Below, piece after piece: positions 42,208 through 50,750 of a stretch of 64,000 bases of DNA. Position numbers and translations under genes: made by a program. The notes under the pieces were generated by a model. The model was not told where the DNA came from, did not search any database, and was given only the letters and a program-made list of their open reading frames with translations. The number at the start of each line of letters is the position of its first letter. The stretch's first letter is position 1. Source of the stretch: JACVRM01 sp963755085 (GTDB taxonomy: Bacteria > Actinomycetota > Thermoleophilia > Gaiellales > Gaiellaceae); NCBI GenBank assembly GCA_963755085.1, contig CAVWIN010000010.1:186001-250000 (forward strand), given 5' to 3'.

Positions 42208-42656
42208 GCGAGCGTCCTCGCCCCACCAGCCGCATCGGAGTGACCACTCGCTCTGCCGAGACCGGCGCATCGGGACAGCCCCCCAAAGGACAGCCCCCTG
42301 CGGGGACAGCCCCTGCGCGGGCGCGGAGCCGCTGTCGCGACTGTGCGCCCGTGCCCGAGGAGGTCCGCCGCGCGGCGGACCTCCTCGAGCGGCGCTGGCT
42401 CCTGAGCGTGCTGTGGGCGGCCCACTCCGGCGCCGTCCGCTTCAACGAGTTCCTGCGGGCGCTCGGCCGCGTTCCGCCCCGCACCCTGGCGCTCCGCCTC
42501 TCGGAGCTCGAGGAGGCCGGCGTCCTGGAGCGGCGGATCTACGACACGCGGCCCCCGCGGGTCGAGTACCGGCTCACGCCGAAGGGCGAGCGGCTCGGAT
42601 CGATGGTCGAGGCCCTCGAGCGCCTCGCCGCCGAGACGCCCGCTCCCACCTCCTGA
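42204..42656 (+). CDS. HxlR-family winged-helix regulator with repeat-derived N-terminus
   Basis: 150 residues. The HxlR domain runs from about 50: EEVRRAADLLERRWLLSVLWAAHSGAVRFNEFLRALGRVPPRTLALRLSELEEAGVLERRIYDTRPPRVEYRLTPKG. A Cys pair (CRDC) lies before it, where redox- or ligand-sensing Cys often sit in this family. The first 45 residues include GQPPKGQPPAGTAPARA, encoded by GGGACAG repeats at 42272-42320, unlike the rest. GTG 42204 overlaps the lon stop, so lon and this gene are probably co-expressed. Confidence 0.85.
42272..42320. repeat. GGGACAGCCCC repeats inside the HxlR gene
   Basis: Three units (GGGACAGCC, AGGACAGCCCC, GGGGACAGCCCCTGCG) in tandem. They match the units at 17048-17074 and 27200-27325 and are translated in frame here. 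Confidence 0.6.
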
Positions 42657-42657
42657 G

Positions 42658-42727
42658 CGGCTCTTAACAGGGACTGTCCCTGTTAAGAGCCGTTGCGCTT
42701 TCCTAACAGGGACTGTCCCTGTTAAGG
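42658..42727. repeat. TTAACAGGGACTGTCCCTGTTAA palindromes, two copies
   Basis: The first copy extends to a perfect 35-base palindrome with 17-base arms (42658-42692, centre T42675) starting two bases after the HxlR stop. The second (42702-42727) is imperfect by one missing T. In RNA the first would form a very stable hairpin but lacks a T-tract. The rest of the 300-base gap to the liv operon (to 42956) holds no gene; it contains the palindrome at 42898-42914. Confidence 0.85.
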
Positions 42728-42897
42728 GGCGGCAGTTTCGAAAGTGGCCGGCTTGCGGTTCTTGACAACGACGGCGACAATGCACGCCGGTGGAGCGACA
42801 GGACCGGCTTCCAGAAGCGGGCCGTCGCGGGGTCAAGACGATGTCGGTACTCCGTGATGGGGCCTTTCCGCGCGTGCGAGGATCGCGTCCGAAGACC

Positions 42898-42914
42898 TGC
42901 GCAAACTTTGCGCA
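42898..42914. promoter_or_regulatory. 17-base palindrome TGCGCAAA-C-TTTGCGCA upstream of the liv operon
   Basis: Perfect eight-base arms around a central C, 43 bases before the first liv start. The second half-site is followed by another ACTTTGC. The position fits an operator for the transporter operon; the regulator is unknown (the adjacent HxlR-family protein is one candidate). Confidence 0.45.
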
Positions 42915-42956
42915 CTTTGCCGTCGTCTAAGGCCCGACCTACCAGGAGGTACAAGG

Positions 42957-44129
42957 ATGAAGAAATTGTTAGTGGCCGTCACCGCCCTCGTGGGCGTCGC
43001 GGTCGCGGCGTCTGTCGGATCGGCCGGTACGGCTCGTACCGCCGCGTCGTCGGCGTCGGCGGTGAGCTGCGGCACGACCCGCACGATCGGGTTCCTCGTG
43101 CCCGCCACCGGCCCGGCGGCCTCGATCGGCCAGCAGCAGGTCCGATGGGAAAAGTTCGTCGTCAATCAGTGGAACAAGACGCACAAGACGGCCAAGATCG
43201 TGGTCTCCCAGCAGGACACACAGCTGGGTGCGGCCAACGGCTCGGCCCAGGCGCTCGCCGGTGCGCAGGCGCTCGCGTCGAACAGCAAGGTTCTCGCCGT
43301 CGTCGGCGCCGCCGGCTCGAACGAGAACAAGGGCATCCGGGCGACCCTCAAGGGCGCCGGCTTCGGGTGGGTCACGGGGTCTGCTACGGCCGACGAGCTC
43401 ACGACGCCGGCCGCCGGTACGCGCGGCTACTTCTTCCGCGCCGTGCCGCCGGACAGCCAGCAGGGCACGACGGTTGCCAACCTGATGATCAACAAGCTGA
43501 AGGTCTCGAAGGTCTACATCATCGATGACGAGGAGGCCTACTCCACCGGCCTCGCCGACACCGTTGAGGCCAAGCTCAAGGCCGCCGGCAAGTCCGTCAC
43601 CCGTGACGGCGTCAGCCAGCAGGAGTCGGACTTCAGCTCGCTGATCGCGAAGATCGACCGCACAACGAACGTGATCTACATCCCGTGGCAGCTCTCTCCG
43701 AAGGCCGCGGCGTTCGTGCAGCAGCTGAAGCAGGCCGGCAAGGGCAACATCGCCGTCATGGGGTCGGACGGCCTCTACGCCGACGACTTCGCGGCGAGCG
43801 GCAACCCGCCGACCCTCTACGACTCGATGTTCCCCGTCAGCCCGGCGCAGGCCGACGTCAAGGCGTACGAGAAGGCGCACGGCGGCAAGGGCGACTTCTT
43901 CGGCGCCCCGACCGGCGTCGCGACGCAGATCGTCGTCCAGGCCGTCGACCGTGCCTGCAAGGACGGCAAGGCGACCCGCGCGGAGGTCCGCGCCCAGATC
44001 GCCAAGACGAACATCCCGAAGTCGATCCTCGGCTTCACGATCAAGTTCACCAAGACCGGTGAGCTCTCGGGCGGGAAGTTCGGTCTCTACAAGTCGAACG
44101 GCACGATCTTCCTGCCGATCTCGATCTAG
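42957..44129 (+). CDS. livK: Branched-chain amino acid ABC transporter, substrate-binding protein
   Basis: 390 residues with a signal peptide (KKLLVAVTALVGVAVAASVGSAGTA) and a type I periplasmic-binding fold: TIGFLVPATGPAASIGQQQ at the start, VLAVVGAAGSNENKGI, and IVVQAVDRACKDGKATRAEVRAQI near the end. It delivers leucine-type or related substrates to the LivHM permease. An excellent ribosome binding site (AGGAGG) precedes the ATG. A strong hairpin follows the gene, which would favour higher levels of this protein than of the downstream permeases. A second binding-protein gene ends the operon. Confidence 0.93.
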   Translation: MKKLLVAVTALVGVAVAASVGSAGTARTAASSASAVSCGTTRTIGFLVPATGPAASIGQQQVRWEKFVVNQWNKTHKTAKIVVSQQDTQLGAANGSAQALAGAQALASNSKVLAVVGAAGSNENKGIRATLKGAGFGWVTGSATADELTTPAAGTRGYFFRAVPPDSQQGTTVANLMINKLKVSKVYIIDDEEAYSTGLADTVEAKLKAAGKSVTRDGVSQQESDFSSLIAKIDRTTNVIYIPWQLSPKAAAFVQQLKQAGKGNIAVMGSDGLYADDFAASGNPPTLYDSMFPVSPAQADVKAYEKAHGGKGDFFGAPTGVATQIVVQAVDRACKDGKATRAEVRAQIAKTNIPKSILGFTIKFTKTGELSGGKFGLYKSNGTIFLPISI

Positions 44130-44151
44130 AGCACAGCAACAACGCGGTACT

Positions 44152-44183
44152 GCGAGCGGCCCACCATCTGGTGGGCCGCTCGC
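44152..44183 (+). promoter_or_regulatory. 14-base-pair hairpin between binding-protein and permease genes
   Basis: GCGAGCGGCCCACC and GGTGGGCCGCTCGC are perfect arms around an ATCT loop, ending five bases before the livH ATG. There is no T-tract. It could protect the upstream mRNA from exonucleases or partly terminate transcription, both common between binding-protein and permease genes. It may also limit livH translation because it occupies the ribosome binding site region. Confidence 0.65.
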
Positions 44184-44187
44184 GTCT

Positions 44188-45180
44188 ATGAGAGGGTTCG
44201 CCGCTCAAATGCAGCATGTGCCGGACCTGATCTCGATCTTCTTCCCGCCGTGGAAGAACTGGAGCTTCTTCTGGGATTTGACGGTCAGCGGGCTGACCCG
44301 CGGGAGCATCTACGCGCTGATCGCGCTGGGCTACTCGATGGTCTACGGGATCCTCAAGCTCCTGAACTTCGCCCACGGCGACGTGTACATGATCGGCGCG
44401 TTCCTCGGCTGGTTCATGCTCCAGTGGCTCGGCGGTGCGTCCGACCCTTTCATCGGCGGCTGGTTCGTCGTCGCGTGCATGCTGCTCTTCGCGATGCTCG
44501 GCTGCGGCTTCCTCGGCGTCGGCATCGAGCGCTTCGCGTACCGGAGGTTGCGCGACGCCCCTCGCATCGCACCGCTGATCACCGCGCTCGGCGTCTCGAT
44601 CATCCTGCAATCGAGCGCCCAGATCCTCTTCGGAGCCGGCTTTCGCAACTACGAGACCGAGACGCTCGTCGGCTTCAACATCCACAATGTCGGCGACGTC
44701 TACTTCTCGACCGTGCAGCTCGTCGCCGTGCTCCTCGCCGCGGGGCTGATGGTTGCGCTGACGCTCTTCGTGGCCCGCACGCGGGTCGGGAAGGCGATGC
44801 GCGCCACGTCGTTCGACCGTGAGGCGGCGTCGATGATGGGCATCGACGTCGACCGGGTCATCTCGGTCACGTTCTTCATCGGCTCGGCGCTCGCCGGCGC
44901 CGCCGGCGTCATGTTCGGCCTCGTCTTCGGCCAGATCTACAACCTGATGGGGTTCCTCGCCGGCCTGAAGGGCTTTACCGCCGCCGTCATCGGCGGGATC
45001 GGCAGCATTCCCGGTGCAATGCTCGGCGGCATCGTGCTCGGGCTCGCAGAGTCCTACGCGACGGGATACCTCCCGCAGGGCTCGACGTTCCACGACCTGT
45101 ACGTGTTCCTGCTCCTGATCATCGTCATGATCGTGCGGCCGAGCGGTCTACTCGGCACGCCGGCACTCCAGAAGGTATGA
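44188..45180 (+). CDS. livH: Branched-chain amino acid ABC transporter permease LivH
   Basis: 330 residues, about eight membrane helices. LTRGSIYALIALGYSMVYGILKLLNFAHGDVYMIGAFLGW is the LivH signature, with the coupling-helix region FDREAASMMGIDVDRVISVTFFIGSALAGAAGVMFG. The ATG at 44188 lies directly after a hairpin and without a clear ribosome binding site; the ATG at 44209 is an alternative. The stop overlaps livM (ATGA). Confidence 0.93.
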   Translation: MRGFAAQMQHVPDLISIFFPPWKNWSFFWDLTVSGLTRGSIYALIALGYSMVYGILKLLNFAHGDVYMIGAFLGWFMLQWLGGASDPFIGGWFVVACMLLFAMLGCGFLGVGIERFAYRRLRDAPRIAPLITALGVSIILQSSAQILFGAGFRNYETETLVGFNIHNVGDVYFSTVQLVAVLLAAGLMVALTLFVARTRVGKAMRATSFDREAASMMGIDVDRVISVTFFIGSALAGAAGVMFGLVFGQIYNLMGFLAGLKGFTAAVIGGIGSIPGAMLGGIVLGLAESYATGYLPQGSTFHDLYVFLLLIIVMIVRPSGLLGTPALQKV

Positions 45181-46673
45181 GCCAGCCCGACGACCCCAGA
45201 GACGAAGGCACGCCGCCCGACCGGCCCCGCGTCGGCGTGGACGAGTGGGTGGCGAGCCACGAGGGCCGGCGGGAGCGGCATGGCCGCATCCGCGGCACGG
45301 TCGAGGACTGGTGGCACCGCACGCCACCGGCCGCCCACCTGCTCGTCTTCCTGATCCCGGCGATCATCTTCCCGCTCGTCTCGAACACCGGGAACATCTA
45401 CCGCTACGGGGTCATCACCCTGATCTACGCGCTGCTCGCCTACGGGCTCACGATCGTCGTCGGGTTCGCTGGGCTGCTCGACCTCGGCTACATCGCCTTC
45501 TTCGGGTTCGGGGCGTACGCCTACGGCTTCCTCGCGTCGCAGCACACCGGCCGCCACTGGCAGGCCCTGGTCGCGCTGCCGGTGGTGATCATCGCCACGG
45601 CGGTGCTCGGGATCATCCTCGGCTCGCCCTCGCTCCGCCTGATCGGCGACTACCTGGCGATCGTGACGCTGTTCTTCGGGCAGGCGTTCGTGCTCTTCGC
45701 CAACAACGCCAACCGCATCAGCTTCCCGTTCTTCGGGGAGGTCGACCTGACCGGCGGCTCGCAGGGCCTCGAGGGCGTCGACCCGCTGAACTTCTTCGGC
45801 TACAAGATCTCGACGATGAAGGGCTACTTCTACGTGGCTGTCGTGATGATGGTCCTGATCGTCACCATGCTGCACCTCGTCAACAAGTCGCGGACGGGGC
45901 GCGCGTGGCGCGCGCTGCGCGAGGACCCGCTCGCAGCCGAGGTGCTGAGCATCCCCGTCAACCGGCTGAAGATCCTTGCGTTTGCCTTCGGCGCGGCCGT
46001 CGCCGGGCTGATCGGCTGCCTCTACAGCTCCGTGCAGACCCTCGACGCGCCCGGCGACTACGACACCGGCCTGCTGATCACGATCTACGCGATCGTGATC
46101 CTCGGCGGCGCCGGCAGCATCTCCGGCGTGATCATCGCGGCGCTGATCGTGAACGGCGTCCCGGAGCTCCTGCGCAATCCCGACAACGGCCGGTACGTCT
46201 TCTACATCGGGCTGATCCTGGTGCTCGGGTACTTCATGAAGTCGTGGAAACGGCTCGCGATCGTGCTCGGAGGCGCGATCGCCTTCGGGTTCGTGGTCTA
46301 CGGGATCTCGGGCCTCGTCTGGGATCGCGGCACGTCCGCAGCGCCTGTGGTCGGTCCGAACGGAGGCAACTGGCTCGGGACCGCGATCAGCCACTGGATG
46401 CTGCTGCCGGTAAACGCGACCCAGATCGCAAACTGGGCGTACTTCTCGCTCGTGATCCTGATCATGATCGCGACCCTGGTGAAGGGCTGGTGGCAGACGA
46501 TCGTCCTGATCCCGACCGTCTGGGTCGCAGCGTTCGCCTGGGAGAACCTGCTGTTCACGCCCGACCAGATCAACGGCCCGACGCGCCTCCTCCTGCTGGG
46601 CACGGTGCTTGTCGTCCTGATGAACGCCCGGCCGCAGGGCCTCTTCGGCACCGCGCGCGTGGAGATCGTGTGA
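45177..46673 (+). CDS. livM: Branched-chain amino acid ABC transporter permease LivM
   Basis: 498 residues, longer than usual (about 300-420) because of a charged N-terminal region of about 60 residues and an added C-terminal block with three further hydrophobic segments (about 345-490). The core is typical: YGLTIVVGFAGLLDLGYIAFFGFGAYAYGF and LIGDYLAIVTLFFGQAF, then SRTGRAWRALREDPLAAEVLSI. It forms the transmembrane channel with LivH. Confidence 0.92.
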   Translation: MSQPDDPRDEGTPPDRPRVGVDEWVASHEGRRERHGRIRGTVEDWWHRTPPAAHLLVFLIPAIIFPLVSNTGNIYRYGVITLIYALLAYGLTIVVGFAGLLDLGYIAFFGFGAYAYGFLASQHTGRHWQALVALPVVIIATAVLGIILGSPSLRLIGDYLAIVTLFFGQAFVLFANNANRISFPFFGEVDLTGGSQGLEGVDPLNFFGYKISTMKGYFYVAVVMMVLIVTMLHLVNKSRTGRAWRALREDPLAAEVLSIPVNRLKILAFAFGAAVAGLIGCLYSSVQTLDAPGDYDTGLLITIYAIVILGGAGSISGVIIAALIVNGVPELLRNPDNGRYVFYIGLILVLGYFMKSWKRLAIVLGGAIAFGFVVYGISGLVWDRGTSAAPVVGPNGGNWLGTAISHWMLLPVNATQIANWAYFSLVILIMIATLVKGWWQTIVLIPTVWVAAFAWENLLFTPDQINGPTRLLLLGTVLVVLMNARPQGLFGTARVEIV

Positions 46674-47479
46674 GCTCGGAGCCCCGCCGGCTGCTCGAGC
46701 TCCGCGGCGTGACCAAGTCGTTCGGCGGCCTGCGCGTGATCGACCACCTCGACCTGCACGTCGACGAGGGCGAGATCGTGAGCGTCATCGGCCCGAACGG
46801 CGCCGGCAAGACGACGCTGTTCAACCTGATCACCGGCGTGTACACGCCGGACGCCGGCGAGATCCTGCTCGACGGGGAGTCCCTCGTCGGGCTGCCACCG
46901 CACAAGATCACGAACAAGGGCATCGCGCGCACGTTCCAGAACCTGCGGCTCTTCCTGAACATGACGGTGCGCGAGAACGTGATGGCGTCGCAGTACGGCC
47001 GCACGAAGGCGACCGTCTTCGAGTCGATCCTGCTCCTCCCCCGCGCCCGCCGCGAGGAGCGTGAGATCAAGCAGCGGGCCGAGGAGAAGCTCAGTTTCTT
47101 CGGGCAGCGGCTGATGGGCTACCGCTGGGACCAGCCGGCGTACAGCCTCTCGTACGCGAACCGCCGCCGGCTCGAGATCGCGCGCGCGATGGCGACGGAG
47201 CCACGGATCCTCCTGTTCGACGAGCCGGCCGCCGGGATGAACCCCTCCGAGACCCACGAGATCACCGAGCTGATCGGCGAGATCCGCAAGGACGGCTACA
47301 CGATCCTCGTCATCGAGCACGACATGCACGTGGTCGAGGGCATCTCCGACCGCGTGATCGCGCTCGACCACGGCGCCAAGATCGCCGAGGGCTCGTTCGA
47401 GCAGGTGGCGACCAGCCAGCAGGTGATCGAGGCCTACCTCGGCATCAAGGCCGCCAAGGAGGAGGTGGCGGGTGACTGA
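46670..47479 (+). CDS. livG: Branched-chain amino acid ABC transporter ATP-binding protein LivG
   Basis: 269 residues. Walker A GPNGAGKTT, the LivG-type insertion (GIARTFQNLRLFLNMTVRENVM), a signature region SYANRRRLEIARAMATEP (degenerate LSYGxQR) and Walker B ILLFDEPAAGMNPSE are present. GTG 46670 overlaps the livM stop by four bases. It powers transport as a dimer with LivF. Confidence 0.95.
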   Translation: MSSEPRRLLELRGVTKSFGGLRVIDHLDLHVDEGEIVSVIGPNGAGKTTLFNLITGVYTPDAGEILLDGESLVGLPPHKITNKGIARTFQNLRLFLNMTVRENVMASQYGRTKATVFESILLLPRARREEREIKQRAEEKLSFFGQRLMGYRWDQPAYSLSYANRRRLEIARAMATEPRILLFDEPAAGMNPSETHEITELIGEIRKDGYTILVIEHDMHVVEGISDRVIALDHGAKIAEGSFEQVATSQQVIEAYLGIKAAKEEVAGD

Positions 47480-48191
47480 GAACGGCAAGCCGCTCCTCCA
47501 GCTCAGCGGCATCAACACCTACTACGGCGAGATCCACATCCTCCAGGACGAGAACCTGATCGTCCGGCAGGGCGAGCTCGTCTGCCTGCTCGGCGGCAAC
47601 GCGTCCGGCAAGTCGACGACGCTCAAGACGATCCTCGGCCTCGTGCGGCCGCGGAGCGGCACGGTCGAGTTCGCCGGCGAGGACGTCACGAGCCGCCCGA
47701 CCAGCTACCGGATCTCGAAGGGCATGGCGATCGTGCCCGAGAACCGGCGCCTGTTCGCCCAGATGACGGTGCGCGAGAACCTCGAGATGGGCGCATACCT
47801 GCACGGCGGCGGCCGCAAGCAGGACTTCGACCGCGTGCACGAACTGTTCCCGCTGCTGAACGAGCGGCGCAACCAGCTCGCGGGCACGCTTTCGGGCGGA
47901 GAGCAGCAGATGGTGGCCATGGGCCGCGCGCTCATGTCCCGGCCGAAGCTCCTGCTGATGGACGAGCCGTCGATGGGCCTGGCGCCCATCCTCGTCGAGC
48001 GCAACTTCGAGATCATCAAGGAAGTCCACGAGGCCGGGGTGGCGATCCTCGTCGTCGAGCAGAACGCAAACGTCTCGCTGTCGATCGCCGACCGCGGCTA
48101 CGTCCTGTCGACCGGACGGGTCGTTCTGGAGGGCAAGGCCGCCGACCTGCTCGAGGACGAAGATCTCCGCAAGGCCTACCTGGGCCGCTGA
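47472..48191 (+). CDS. livF: Branched-chain amino acid ABC transporter ATP-binding protein LivF
   Basis: 239 residues. Walker A GGNASGKSTT, with Asn-Ala-Ser in place of the common Asn-Gly-Ala; signature LSGGEQQMVAMGRALM; Walker B LLLMDEPSMGLAPI; and the His-loop equivalent in ILVVEQNANVSL. It is a partner of LivG and overlaps it by eight bases. Confidence 0.95.
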   Translation: MTENGKPLLQLSGINTYYGEIHILQDENLIVRQGELVCLLGGNASGKSTTLKTILGLVRPRSGTVEFAGEDVTSRPTSYRISKGMAIVPENRRLFAQMTVRENLEMGAYLHGGGRKQDFDRVHELFPLLNERRNQLAGTLSGGEQQMVAMGRALMSRPKLLLMDEPSMGLAPILVERNFEIIKEVHEAGVAILVVEQNANVSLSIADRGYVLSTGRVVLEGKAADLLEDEDLRKAYLGR

Positions 48192-48196
48192 CCAGC

Positions 48197-48202
48197 TAGC
48201 GT
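48197..48202 (+). promoter_or_regulatory. -10 hexamer TAGCGT for the second binding protein
   Basis: TAGCGT ends seven bases before ATG 48210, so this gene may be transcribed on its own as a leaderless mRNA in addition to read-through from livF. Confidence 0.4.
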
Positions 48203-48209
48203 TCGCGCA

Positions 48210-49373
48210 ATGAGCGGTGTAAGCCGCGGGGTCAGAGGTGTCGGGGTCGGAGTCGTCGCGCTCGTCGCGCTGCTGGCGCTCGCCGTCGCAGTATCGGTCG
48301 GCGCGGCCGCGCCGTCGGTGTCGTGTAAGAAGGCGACCGTCGCTGTGATGGCCCCCCTGTCCGGGCCGGCCGCGTGGATCGGCCAGGAGCAGCTGCACTG
48401 GGCCCAGTTCGCGGTGTTCCTCAACAACCAGACGCGCGGGGCGACCAAGGTCTCGCTGCAGTCGTTCGATACGCAGCTCGACGACACGATGGCTGCGACC
48501 CAGGCGGCGAAGATCGCGGCCACCGGCCCGGTGCTGGCCGTCGTGGGTCCGGCGGTGAGCGACGAGGCCAGCGCGGCGAGCCCTGCGTTCGCGAAGAGCA
48601 AGCTGGCGTTCATCTCGGGCTCGGCGACGAAGACCTCGCTGACGACCGGCACCGACACGCTGCCGACGTTCTTCCGGACGGTGGCCACCGACTACGCCCA
48701 GAGCCAGACGGACGCCGACTTCATCCGCAAGACGCTCAAGGCGACGAAGATCTGGATCGTCGACGACGGCGGCACGTACAGCCACCCGATCGCCGACCGG
48801 GTCGAGCGGCTGCTCGAGATCGCCGGGCTCGATGTCACGCGCGACTCGGTGTTGCAGACGTCGTCGGATCTCTCGGCGCTGGTCGCCAAGGCGCCGCCGG
48901 GCGTGCAGGTCGTCTTCCTGCCGTGGCAGGTCGGCTCGCGCGCCGCCGCGTTCTACAACGAGTTCCGCAAGCAGGGCAAGGCGGCAACGTTCGTCGGCAC
49001 GGACAAGCTGGATGGCCAGGACTGGCTGGGCGCCGCCGAGGGCCAGTACCTGTCCTCCTTCGCCGACGTGAAGCTCCTGCCGTCGAAGTACGTGTCGAAC
49101 ATCGTCAGCGGCTACATATCGAAGTACGGCGACTTCAAGTCGACGTTCGGGCCGCCGACCTTCGTGGCGACGCAGGTCGCGGCGCAGGCCATTCACGCAG
49201 CGTGCACTGACGGCAAGGCAACCCGGGCCGAGGTGCTGGCGAAGACACGGACGACGTACCTCCAGACGACGATCCTCGGCTACGGGATCCGTTTCCGGGC
49301 GAGCGGCGACTCGGCGAAGGCGAAGTTCTACGTCTACAAGATCGTCGGCGGGAAGCGCAAGCTCGTCCAGTAA
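48210..49373 (+). CDS. Second Liv-type ABC substrate-binding protein
   Basis: 387 residues with signal peptide (VGVVALVALLALAVAVSVGAAAPS). It has the same fold as the protein at 42957 (VAVMAPLSGPAAWIGQEQLHW, VLAVVGPAVSDEASAASPAF, VAAQAIHAACTDGKATRAEVLA), clearly paralogous but diverged in the ligand-facing segments. It probably widens the substrate range of the same LivHMGF channel. Confidence 0.9.
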   Translation: MSGVSRGVRGVGVGVVALVALLALAVAVSVGAAAPSVSCKKATVAVMAPLSGPAAWIGQEQLHWAQFAVFLNNQTRGATKVSLQSFDTQLDDTMAATQAAKIAATGPVLAVVGPAVSDEASAASPAFAKSKLAFISGSATKTSLTTGTDTLPTFFRTVATDYAQSQTDADFIRKTLKATKIWIVDDGGTYSHPIADRVERLLEIAGLDVTRDSVLQTSSDLSALVAKAPPGVQVVFLPWQVGSRAAAFYNEFRKQGKAATFVGTDKLDGQDWLGAAEGQYLSSFADVKLLPSKYVSNIVSGYISKYGDFKSTFGPPTFVATQVAAQAIHAACTDGKATRAEVLAKTRTTYLQTTILGYGIRFRASGDSAKAKFYVYKIVGGKRKLVQ

Positions 49374-49385
49374 CCGCCCGTCCCG

Positions 49386-49391
49386 TACGCT
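49386..49391 (+). promoter_or_regulatory. -10 hexamer TACGCT for the aminotransferase
   Basis: Ends six bases before GTG 49398; the same hexamer and spacing as at 54575-54580. Confidence 0.45.
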
Positions 49392-49397
49392 CTGTCT

Positions 49398-50622
49398 GTG
49401 CTGGAACGTGAGTTCGAGGAGGCCGTGGAGCCGACCGTGACCCCTACGCCCGGGCCGCGCCCGCGCGACGCCGGCCCCCTGCCCGACCGCGTTCGCCACC
49501 GCTTCCCGATCTTCGATCGGCTCGTCTACATCAACTCCTGCTCGCAGGGGGCGCTCTCGGACTCGGTGCGCCGGTCGTACGAGGACTACCTGCGCGACTG
49601 GGACGAGCGCGGGTCGCCGTGGGAGTACTGGGTCGAGCAGACCGAGCGCGCGCGCACCGCGTTCGCGGGGCTCGTCAACGCGGCGGCCGACGAGATCGCG
49701 GTGACGACGTCGCTCTCGGAGGGCGTCAGCTCGATCGCGAGCGGCCTGCGCTACGCCGGCAAGCGCTCGAAGGTCGTGCTCTCCGACTACGAGTTCCCGA
49801 CCGTCGGGCAGATCTTCCACGCCCAGGAGTCGCGCGGCGCGCGCGTCGTCCACGTGCCGCCGGCGGCGGACGGGACGATCCCGCTCGAGGGGTTCGATCG
49901 CGCGATCGACGACGAGACGCTGCTCGTCGCGATCACGCATATCTCGTACCGGACGGGCGCGATGCTCGACGTCGAGCGGATCGCGCGCATGGCCCACGAT
50001 CGCGGCGCGCTCGTCCTGCTCGACTCGTACCAGGCGGCCGGGTCGGTGCCCATCGACGTGAAGGCGCTCGACGTGGACGTGCTCGCGGCCGGCGTGCTCA
50101 AGTACTTGCTCGGCTCGGCCGGGCTCGCGTTCCTCTACTGCCGGCGCGAGCTGGTCGAACGGTTCTGGCCCACGTCGACCGGCTGGTTCGCCGACCGCGA
50201 CATCTTCGAGATGGACCACCGCGACTACTCGCCGGCCACGACTGCCGCGCGGTTCCAGTCCGGGACGCCGCCCGTGCCGGCGATCTACGCGGGCGTGGCC
50301 GGGATCGAGCTGATGCAGGAGATCGGCGTCGCCGAGACGCGCGAGCACGTGCTCGGGCTGAACCGGCGGCTGATCGAGGGCCTGGACGAGCTGCGCGCCA
50401 GGGTGGTCACGCCACGGCGGCCGAAGCAGCGCGGCGCGCCTCGTCTGCGTGAAGTCGTACGACGCGCCGGCGCTGGTCGAGGCGCTGCGCCGCGTGGGGA
50501 TCGTCACCTCGTCGCGCGATTCGAACCTCCGCATCTCGGCCCACTGCTACAACGCCGTCGAGGACGTCGACGCGGTGCTCGAGGCGCTGGGCCGGAACCG
50601 GCGCCTCCTGGAGCGGGCATGA
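49398..50622 (+). CDS. Class V aminotransferase / cysteine-desulfurase-like enzyme, +1 frameshift
   Basis: 407 residues after removing one base. PLP-enzyme features are the phosphate-binding VTTSLSEGVSSIASGL, the Asp/His region LVLLDSYQAAGSVPIDVKALDVDVLAAGVLKYLLGSAGLAFLY (Schiff-base Lys in GVLKYLLG), and RFQSGTPPVPAIYAG. The end (VCVKSYDAPALVEALRRVGIVTSSRDSNLRISAHCYNAVEDVDAVLEAL) is in another frame; the extra C is in GGCGCGCCTCG near 50437-50441. The corrected stop overlaps the next start as ATGA, which supports the correction. Kynureninase-like or isopenicillin-N-epimerase-like activities are both possible. Confidence 0.8.
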
Positions 50623-50750
50623 GCGCGAAGCTCCCGCCCGAGGACCAGCTCCTCTCGCTTCGCTGGAGCACCATCGCGACGGTCGCGGTCATCGTCGCCG
50701 CGCTGGCGTTCTCCGTCTACCTGCTCACCAGGCCGATTCAGGGCTCTTAG
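50619..50750 (+). CDS. Very small membrane protein, 43 aa
   Basis: ATG 50619 overlaps the frame-corrected stop of the aminotransferase (ATGA). The product is MSAKLPPEDQLLSLRWST followed by one membrane helix (IATVAVIVAALAFSVYLLT) and a short tail. It lacks a known family. Its stop overlaps the convergent EamA gene by four bases. Confidence 0.5.
   Translation: MSAKLPPEDQLLSLRWSTIATVAVIVAALAFSVYLLTRPIQGS

Noticed and set aside
42762..42790. TTGACA as a -35 box for the liv operon
   Set aside because: No -10-like hexamer lies 16-18 bases downstream (the region reads CGCCGG); ACAATG is too close.
47445..50534. A 1029-codon minus-strand open frame across livF, the binding protein and the aminotransferase
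   Set aside because: It spans three well-supported plus-strand genes and has shadow-type composition; no domain or ribosome binding site supports it.
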